In this document: positions 59,910 through 64,000 of the stretch, in pieces
How the letters are laid out: each line of letters starts with the position of its first letter
Numbering within the stretch: the stretch's first letter is position 1
NCBI RefSeq assembly: GCF_002160525.1
Contig: NZ_NFKT01000002.1
Coordinates: 1-64,000 of the forward strand
Length of the DNA: 64,000 bases
Direction of reading: 5' to 3'
Source of the DNA: Lachnoclostridium sp. An169
GTDB taxonomy: Bacteria; Bacillota; Clostridia; Lachnospirales; Lachnospiraceae
Position numbers and translations under genes: made by a program
The notes under the pieces: model-generated
Database searches by the model: none
What the model saw: only the letters and a program-made list of their open reading frames with translations
What the model was told of the DNA's origin: nothing

Positions 59910-60704
59910 ATGGTAAATTTTTCACTGGAAGGTAAAATTGCACTGGTAACAGGCGCTTCCTACGGTATCGGATTCGCTATCGCATCCGCATACGCGGAGG
60001 CAGGAGCAACAGTATGCTTCAACGACATCAACCAGGAGAAGGTTGATATGGGACTTGCTTCCTACAAAGAGAAAGGAATCGAGGCACACGGCTATGTATG
60101 CGACGTAACAGATGAGGAACAGGTAAAAGCTCTTGTTGCAAAGATCAAAGAGGAAGTCGGCGTAATCGATATCCTTGTAAACAATGCCGGAATCATCATG
60201 AGAAAACCGATGCTTGAGATGGAAGCATCCGAGTTCCGCAAAGTAATCGACGTTGACCTGAACGCTCCGTTCATCGTTTCCAAGGCAGTGATCCCGGGAA
60301 TGATCGAGAAGGGACACGGAAAGATCATCAACATCTGCTCCATGATGAGCGAGCTCGGCCGTGAGACGGTATCCGCATACGCAGCAGCCAAGGGCGGTCT
60401 GAAGATGCTTACAAGAAACATCTGCTCCGAGTACGGCGAGTACAACATCCAGTGCAACGGCATCGGACCCGGATACATCGCTACACCGCAGACAGCACCG
60501 CTCCGCGAGCGTCAGGCTGACGGAAGCAGACATCCGTTCGACCAGTTCATCGTTTCCAAGACACCGGCTGCAAGATGGGGCAATCCGGAAGACCTGCAGG
60601 GACCGGCAGTATTCCTTGCTTCCGAAGCATCTGACTTCGTAAACGGACATATCCTGTACGTTGACGGCGGTATCCTGGCTTACATTGGAAAACAGCCGCA
60701 GTAA
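59910..60704 (+). CDS. kduD: 2-deoxy-D-gluconate / 2-keto-3-deoxygluconate dehydrogenase
   Basis: Short-chain dehydrogenase of 264 residues that reduces 2,5-diketo-3-deoxygluconate to 2-keto-3-deoxygluconate, following KduI. The cofactor loop is ALVTGASYGIGFAIASAYAE, with NNAGII after it. The catalytic Ser is in INICSMMSELG, and Tyr/Lys in SAYAAAKGGLKML. The C-terminal GHILYVDGGILAYIGKQ resembles KduD. AAAGGAGAG lies upstream. A short hairpin separates it from the following gene. Confidence 0.94.
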   Translation: MVNFSLEGKIALVTGASYGIGFAIASAYAEAGATVCFNDINQEKVDMGLASYKEKGIEAHGYVCDVTDEEQVKALVAKIKEEVGVIDILVNNAGIIMRKPMLEMEASEFRKVIDVDLNAPFIVSKAVIPGMIEKGHGKIINICSMMSELGRETVSAYAAAKGGLKMLTRNICSEYGEYNIQCNGIGPGYIATPQTAPLRERQADGSRHPFDQFIVSKTPAARWGNPEDLQGPAVFLASEASDFVNGHILYVDGGILAYIGKQPQ

Positions 60705-60725
60705 AACAGACATTGATACAGATAA

Positions 60726-60750
60726 AGGGGTGCGTGGTAAGCGCGCCCCT
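60726..60750 (+). other. Intercistronic hairpin after kduD
   Basis: AGGGGTGCG (60726-60734) pairs with CGCGCCCCT (60742-60750) with one G-U pair; no T-tract follows. It is likely an mRNA stabiliser or processing site within the kdu operon rather than a terminator. Confidence 0.5.
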
Positions 60751-60806
60751 GTGTGATATATGGAGATCTGTACAGAGAGACAGAGCAGGAAGGAGTAAAC
60801 CAAGAT

Positions 60807-61625
60807 ATGATAATCGCAGCGAGAACCCACGATTATGGAAAGCAGCCGATCGAGAAGCTTCCCTCGCTTCTGAAGTCGGAAGGAATCGGCGCGGCACAGC
60901 TTGTACTGCCCAAAGGATTTACAGAGATCAGCTCCTATGATGAAGTTACACCTGAGATTGTTGAGCGGATCCGCCGCAGTTTTGAGGATGAAGGGATCCG
61001 GATCCATATCCTGGGATGTTATATGGATCTGGGAAATCCGGACGATGAGGTGCGGAAAAATTCGGTCAGCACGTTCAAAAAATGTCTGGCATGGAACAAG
61101 ATCCTGGGAGCGTCCATCGTCGGCACGGAGACGGCTTATCCCCACCTGACCCCGGAGGAGAAAAAAGTATGGCATCCGTATATGATGGACAGCATCTCCC
61201 GGCTTGTGGAGGAGGCGGAGCGCCTGGATACGGATATGGCGATCGAGCCGGTGTACTGGCATCCCCTGGAGAATCTGGAGGTGACGGCGGAAGTATTTGA
61301 CAGGATGAACAGCCGCCATCTGAAAATGATCTTCGATCCCGCCAATGTCCTGCCGGAGCCGGAGATCGACCAGGATGCATACTGGAAGGAGTGGCTCTCC
61401 GTTCTGGGAGATAAGATCGAGGCCATCCACATGAAAGATTTCGTCGAAGGTCCGCAGAAAGAATACTGTCCGGTATGCCTGGGCGAGGGCGTGATTCAAT
61501 ATGCAGAGATTATCAGATGGCTGAAGAAAAACAGGCCGGACATCGTTATTGTCAGGGAAGAGCTGGACCTGAAGACCGCGCAGAAAGATCTGGCGTGGAT
61601 GCGGGAAGCGTGGGAGAGATATTAA
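60807..61625 (+). CDS. Sugar phosphate isomerase/epimerase-type TIM barrel (AP_endonuc_2 fold)
   Basis: 272-residue protein of the xylose-isomerase-like TIM barrel superfamily. Blocks seen: RIHILGCYMDLGNPDDEVRK, SIVGTETAYP, MAIEPVYWHPLENLEV with a metal-ligand Glu, LKMIFDPANVLPEPE, IEAIHMKDFVEG with Asp/His ligands, and IVIVREELD. Start at 60807 with AGGAAGGAG upstream. Being third in the kdu operon it likely epimerises or isomerises an uronate-derived acid or keto sugar. Exact reaction unknown. Confidence 0.82.
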   Translation: MIIAARTHDYGKQPIEKLPSLLKSEGIGAAQLVLPKGFTEISSYDEVTPEIVERIRRSFEDEGIRIHILGCYMDLGNPDDEVRKNSVSTFKKCLAWNKILGASIVGTETAYPHLTPEEKKVWHPYMMDSISRLVEEAERLDTDMAIEPVYWHPLENLEVTAEVFDRMNSRHLKMIFDPANVLPEPEIDQDAYWKEWLSVLGDKIEAIHMKDFVEGPQKEYCPVCLGEGVIQYAEIIRWLKKNRPDIVIVREELDLKTAQKDLAWMREAWERY

Positions 61626-61641
61626 AAAAGAATTAATGGGA

Positions 61642-61666
61642 ATTTTGCATCAGGGTAGTGCAAAAT
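61642..61666. promoter_or_regulatory. Short palindrome downstream of the kdu operon
   Basis: ATTTTGCA (61642-61649) and TGCAAAAT (61659-61666) are perfect complements with a nine-base spacer, 17 bases after the last kdu gene. It is AT-rich without GC clamp, more like a protein-binding site than a terminator. Confidence 0.4.
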
Positions 61667-61687
61667 ATATGGAACTTATATGAAAGG

Positions 61688-61723
61688 AGATCCGGAATCA
61701 CGGTTGTGGTTCGGGATCTTTTT
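61688..61723 (+). terminator. Terminator of the kdu operon
   Basis: Fourteen-base arms 61688-61701 and 61706-61719 pair with one mismatch and one G-U pair around a four-base loop, then five T. Confidence 0.75.
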
Positions 61724-61732
61724 GTGTATACT
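61704..61732 (+). promoter_or_regulatory. Candidate promoter for the AAA/PD-(D/E)XK gene
   Basis: TTGTGG (61704-61709) and TATACT (61727-61732) are 17 bases apart. The -35 box lies inside the terminator hairpin, so the two elements overlap. The start codon at 61772 has GGGAGG about six bases upstream. Confidence 0.45.
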
Positions 61733-61771
61733 TAAAGGAAAGCAGGATGTGTCAGAAACGGGAGGGATTGG

Positions 61772-63328
61772 ATGCATTATTTGAATACAGACGCACAGAT
61801 TATCATGTTTCGGGATATGCTGAACAGCGAGATTTACGTGGACAAGAGCATGCTGATCCGGAAAATTTCACCGCTCATCCGGACAAATGCAAAGTATGTA
61901 TGTATAACCAGACCGCGGAGATTCGGAAAGACGGTAAATGCCAATATGCTGGGGGCATACTATACAAAAGGGTATGATACACATGATCTGTTTGATAGCC
62001 TGAATATCGCACACACAGAGAATTATGAGAGTCAGATAAACCGATATAATGTGATTCACATTGATTTCAGCGTTTTCCCGGATTTTTGTGATGGGTATAA
62101 TGCTTATCTGAAAAATATTATCAGAAAATTGCAGGAAGATCTGAGGGAAGCATACCCGCTGCTGCAAGACCGGGAATATGAAGGAATCAGTGAAATGCTG
62201 TCCGATACAAAAGACTCGTTTATCTTTATCTTAGATGAGTGGGATTCTGTGTTTAGTGAGAAATATGTGACGGAAGCAGATAAAATACATTTTCTGAGAT
62301 TCCTGAAAACAATGCTTAAAGACAGACCATATGTGGATCTGGCGTATATGACAGGAGTGCTTCCGATTGCAAAATATTCCAGCGGTTCGGAACTGAATAT
62401 GTTCTGGGAATATAATTTCATGAACGATCAGGTATACGAGGAGTTTTTCGGGCTTACTGAAGATGAAGTAAAAGGCCTTTGTCGGAAATATGATGCGGTC
62501 AGCTATGAAGAACTTGAGTGGTGGTATGACGGATATCTCATGAGTGACGGCAGACATCTGTTTAATCCAAGGTCGGTCAACCGTGCGCTGACAGATGGCG
62601 TTTGCAGAAATTACTGGACAGAAACCGGTCCTATGAATGAGGTGGCTGACTGTATTGAAAATAATGTGGAGGAAGTGCGCGAGGATATCGTAAAAATGGT
62701 TTCCGGTGTGCCGGTGGAAGCGGAGCTAAGCGGATATAGTGCTGCTGAACAGGAGCTGTATACAAGAGATGAGATCCTCTCTGCTATGGTTGTATATGGA
62801 TTTCTTTCTTACTATGATGGATACCTGAAAATTCCGAATCATGAACTGATGGAGAAATTTCAGCGGGTGCTTTCCCGTGACAGTATGGGGGAAGTAAAAG
62901 AAATTACAGACAGATCCAGGGCTATGCTGACAGCTACGCTGGCGTGTGATGCAGATAAAGTGGCGGGCATTCTGGAAGAAGTTCATGACAGAGAAATTCC
63001 ATTTCTTATGTATAATGATGAAAACTCTCTGTCATGCGTGATAACCCTCTGCTATCTCTATGCCCGGAAAGACTATCGTATAGAGCGCGAAGAAAAGAGC
63101 GGGAAGGGATACTGCGACTACCTGTTTGTTCCAAAGAAAAAGGAAATTCCGGCAATAATTTTAGAACTGAAAGTTGATGATTCTGCTGAAAATGCAATTC
63201 GTCAGATAAAACAGAAAAATTATATGCAGAAAGTAGAGTCCATCAGAGAGATAATTCTGGTCGGGGTCAGTTATGACAGAAAGCAAAAGAAACATCAGTG
63301 TATTATTGAAAAATATGTCACAGAGTGA
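61772..63328 (+). CDS. AAA-ATPase-like / PD-(D/E)XK domain protein (DUF1703 group), second copy
   Basis: 518-residue relative of the protein encoded at 20488-22170. The N-terminal AAA-like domain has FRDMLNSEIYVDKSMLIRKI, the nucleotide loop in CITRPRRFGKTVNANMLGAY, and a Walker B-like SFIFILDEWDSVF. The middle has the conserved WWYDGYLMSDGRHLFNPRSV. The C-terminal nuclease-like domain has GYCDYLFVPKKKEIPAIILE followed by LKVD, giving the D...E-x-K pattern. The two copies differ widely, so they are not a recent duplication. Function unknown. A metallo-hydrolase gene follows after 11 bases. Confidence 0.88.
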   Translation: MHYLNTDAQIIMFRDMLNSEIYVDKSMLIRKISPLIRTNAKYVCITRPRRFGKTVNANMLGAYYTKGYDTHDLFDSLNIAHTENYESQINRYNVIHIDFSVFPDFCDGYNAYLKNIIRKLQEDLREAYPLLQDREYEGISEMLSDTKDSFIFILDEWDSVFSEKYVTEADKIHFLRFLKTMLKDRPYVDLAYMTGVLPIAKYSSGSELNMFWEYNFMNDQVYEEFFGLTEDEVKGLCRKYDAVSYEELEWWYDGYLMSDGRHLFNPRSVNRALTDGVCRNYWTETGPMNEVADCIENNVEEVREDIVKMVSGVPVEAELSGYSAAEQELYTRDEILSAMVVYGFLSYYDGYLKIPNHELMEKFQRVLSRDSMGEVKEITDRSRAMLTATLACDADKVAGILEEVHDREIPFLMYNDENSLSCVITLCYLYARKDYRIEREEKSGKGYCDYLFVPKKKEIPAIILELKVDDSAENAIRQIKQKNYMQKVESIREIILVGVSYDRKQKKHQCIIEKYVTE

Positions 63329-63339
63329 AGAGGAATGTG

Positions 63340-64000
63340 ATGAAAATAACTTCTTTAGTTGAAAACACATGCAGTACCGGGCTGCCTGTCGAACACGGGT
63401 TAAGCCTGTACATAGAGACAGAAGAGCACACGATTCTGTTTGATATGGGACAGTCGGATCTTTTTGTGCGGAACGCGGAAGAACTGGGAGTGGATCTGGG
63501 CAGAGCGGACTTTGCGGTGCTCTCCCACGGACATTACGATCACGGGGGCGGGCTTGCAAAGTTCCTGGAGATAAACCGTAGCGCGCCGGTATATTTAAGC
63601 TGCCATACCTTTGAACCACACTACAATGGGACAGAGAAATATATCGGATTGGATAGTTCTCTCCTGGATAGTTCCTTTGCGGAGAATGAACGGCTGATTT
63701 TTACGGACAAAGCAATAGAGATCGGAAAGGGAATCACGCTTTACCCGGTTTCTGAGACAGGCAGATATCCCATGCAGTATGATATGGGAACCGGCGGGCT
63801 GAATATGGTATCAGACGGGAAAATCGTCCCCGAAGATTTCCGCCACGAGCAGTATATGGTGATCGAAGAGAACGGGAAGAGAATCCTTTTCAGTGGATGC
63901 TCCCACAAAGGAATCCTGAATATCGTCTCCTGGTTTGAGCCGGATGTGCTGATCGGCGGTTTCCACTTTTCAAAACTGGAGCCGGATGACCGGCTGAAAG
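63340..64000 (+). CDS. Metallo-beta-lactamase-fold hydrolase, 3' end outside window
   Basis: Partial gene of 220 codons running off the window. It starts MKITSLVENTCSTGLPVEHG and has the metal-binding signature LSHGHYDHGGGLAKFLE (H-x-H-x-D-H). Later RILFSGCSHKGILNIV supplies a further His. This resembles the MBL subgroup related to archaeal dihydropterin-ribofuranosylaminobenzene phosphate synthase (MptA/AF-type), widespread in anaerobes with unclear function. GAAGAGGAATG precedes the ATG; the GTG codon immediately upstream is also in frame. Confidence 0.85.
   Translation, partial: MKITSLVENTCSTGLPVEHGLSLYIETEEHTILFDMGQSDLFVRNAEELGVDLGRADFAVLSHGHYDHGGGLAKFLEINRSAPVYLSCHTFEPHYNGTEKYIGLDSSLLDSSFAENERLIFTDKAIEIGKGITLYPVSETGRYPMQYDMGTGGLNMVSDGKIVPEDFRHEQYMVIEENGKRILFSGCSHKGILNIVSWFEPDVLIGGFHFSKLEPDDRLK

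Noticed and set aside
59922..61499. 525-codon open frame on the minus strand across kduD and the TIM-barrel gene
   Set aside because: It spans two well-recognised plus-strand genes plus their intergenic hairpin; its translation is rich in Cys, Arg and His without any family pattern, as expected of an antisense shadow.

Overview
The window looks like the chromosome of a gut Lachnospiraceae-type clostridium. The evidence is YesN/YesM-type two-component systems, a GH112 phosphorylase, GH105 hydrolases, a fucose/rhamnose-type bacterial microcompartment (BMC), DUF6440, DUF6512 and Rpn-family genes, strong AGGAGG ribosome binding sites and moderate GC. No rRNA, tRNA, CRISPR array, integrase or intact insertion sequence was recognised. 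Assignments rest on motif and length recognition only; no database search was run.

Layout. (1) 1-12.2 kb: an Rpn-type nuclease cut by the window edge, an RluA-type pseudouridine synthase, a response regulator / histidine kinase / solute-binding lipoprotein operon with no permease, the RNA-binding protein Tex, and an M20 amidohydrolase plus YfcC-type transporter pair. (2) 12.4-15.3 kb, minus strand: a YtcJ-type amidohydrolase and a TIGR00300 protein (possible ornithine cyclodeaminase). (3) 15.4-18.0 kb, minus strand: an accessory module (GntR regulator, ABC ATPase, permease, DUF6440) that runs into two gene remnants. (4) 18.4-22.2 kb: Hsp20, a MATE exporter and an AAA/PD-(D/E)XK protein. (5) 22.3-43.4 kb: a carbohydrate locus. 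A two-component system with YesL diverges from a sugar ABC importer, followed by a GH112 phosphorylase, GH105, an acetylesterase, an AraC regulator, a second GH105, rhaB, rhaA and a GH115 enzyme. (6) 43.4-44.8 kb, minus strand: DUF6512 and a PHP phosphatase. (7) 45-55.4 kb: a BMC operon of 14 genes (class II aldolase, heme-binding-like protein, aldehyde dehydrogenase, two alcohol dehydrogenases, PduL, PduS, six shell proteins and a DeoR regulator). (8) 55.5-61.6 kb: an HD protein, a ParA ATPase, two AraC regulators and a kduI-kduD-TIM-barrel operon. (9) 61.7-64 kb: a second AAA/PD-(D/E)XK protein and the start of a metallo-beta-lactamase-fold enzyme.

How the parts fit (inference). The locus looks built for rhamnose-containing pectin such as rhamnogalacturonan I. 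Imported oligosaccharides would be deacetylated, stripped of unsaturated galacturonate by the GH105 enzymes, and phosphorolysed by GH112, possibly acting on galactosyl-rhamnose. RhaA and RhaB would convert rhamnose to rhamnulose 1-phosphate. The BMC aldolase would cleave this to dihydroxyacetone phosphate plus lactaldehyde, which the shell confines. KduI and KduD would handle the unsaturated uronate released by GH105. No diol dehydratase is present in the window, so the fate of lactaldehyde (propanediol and lactate, or propionate using an enzyme encoded elsewhere) is open.

Sequence-level oddities include two related palindromic elements 33 kb apart, a 26-codon permease remnant in front of GH115, a BMC-H gene with two well-formed starts, a cysteine-rich linker before the aldolase's targeting helix, and several well-defined operator palindromes.
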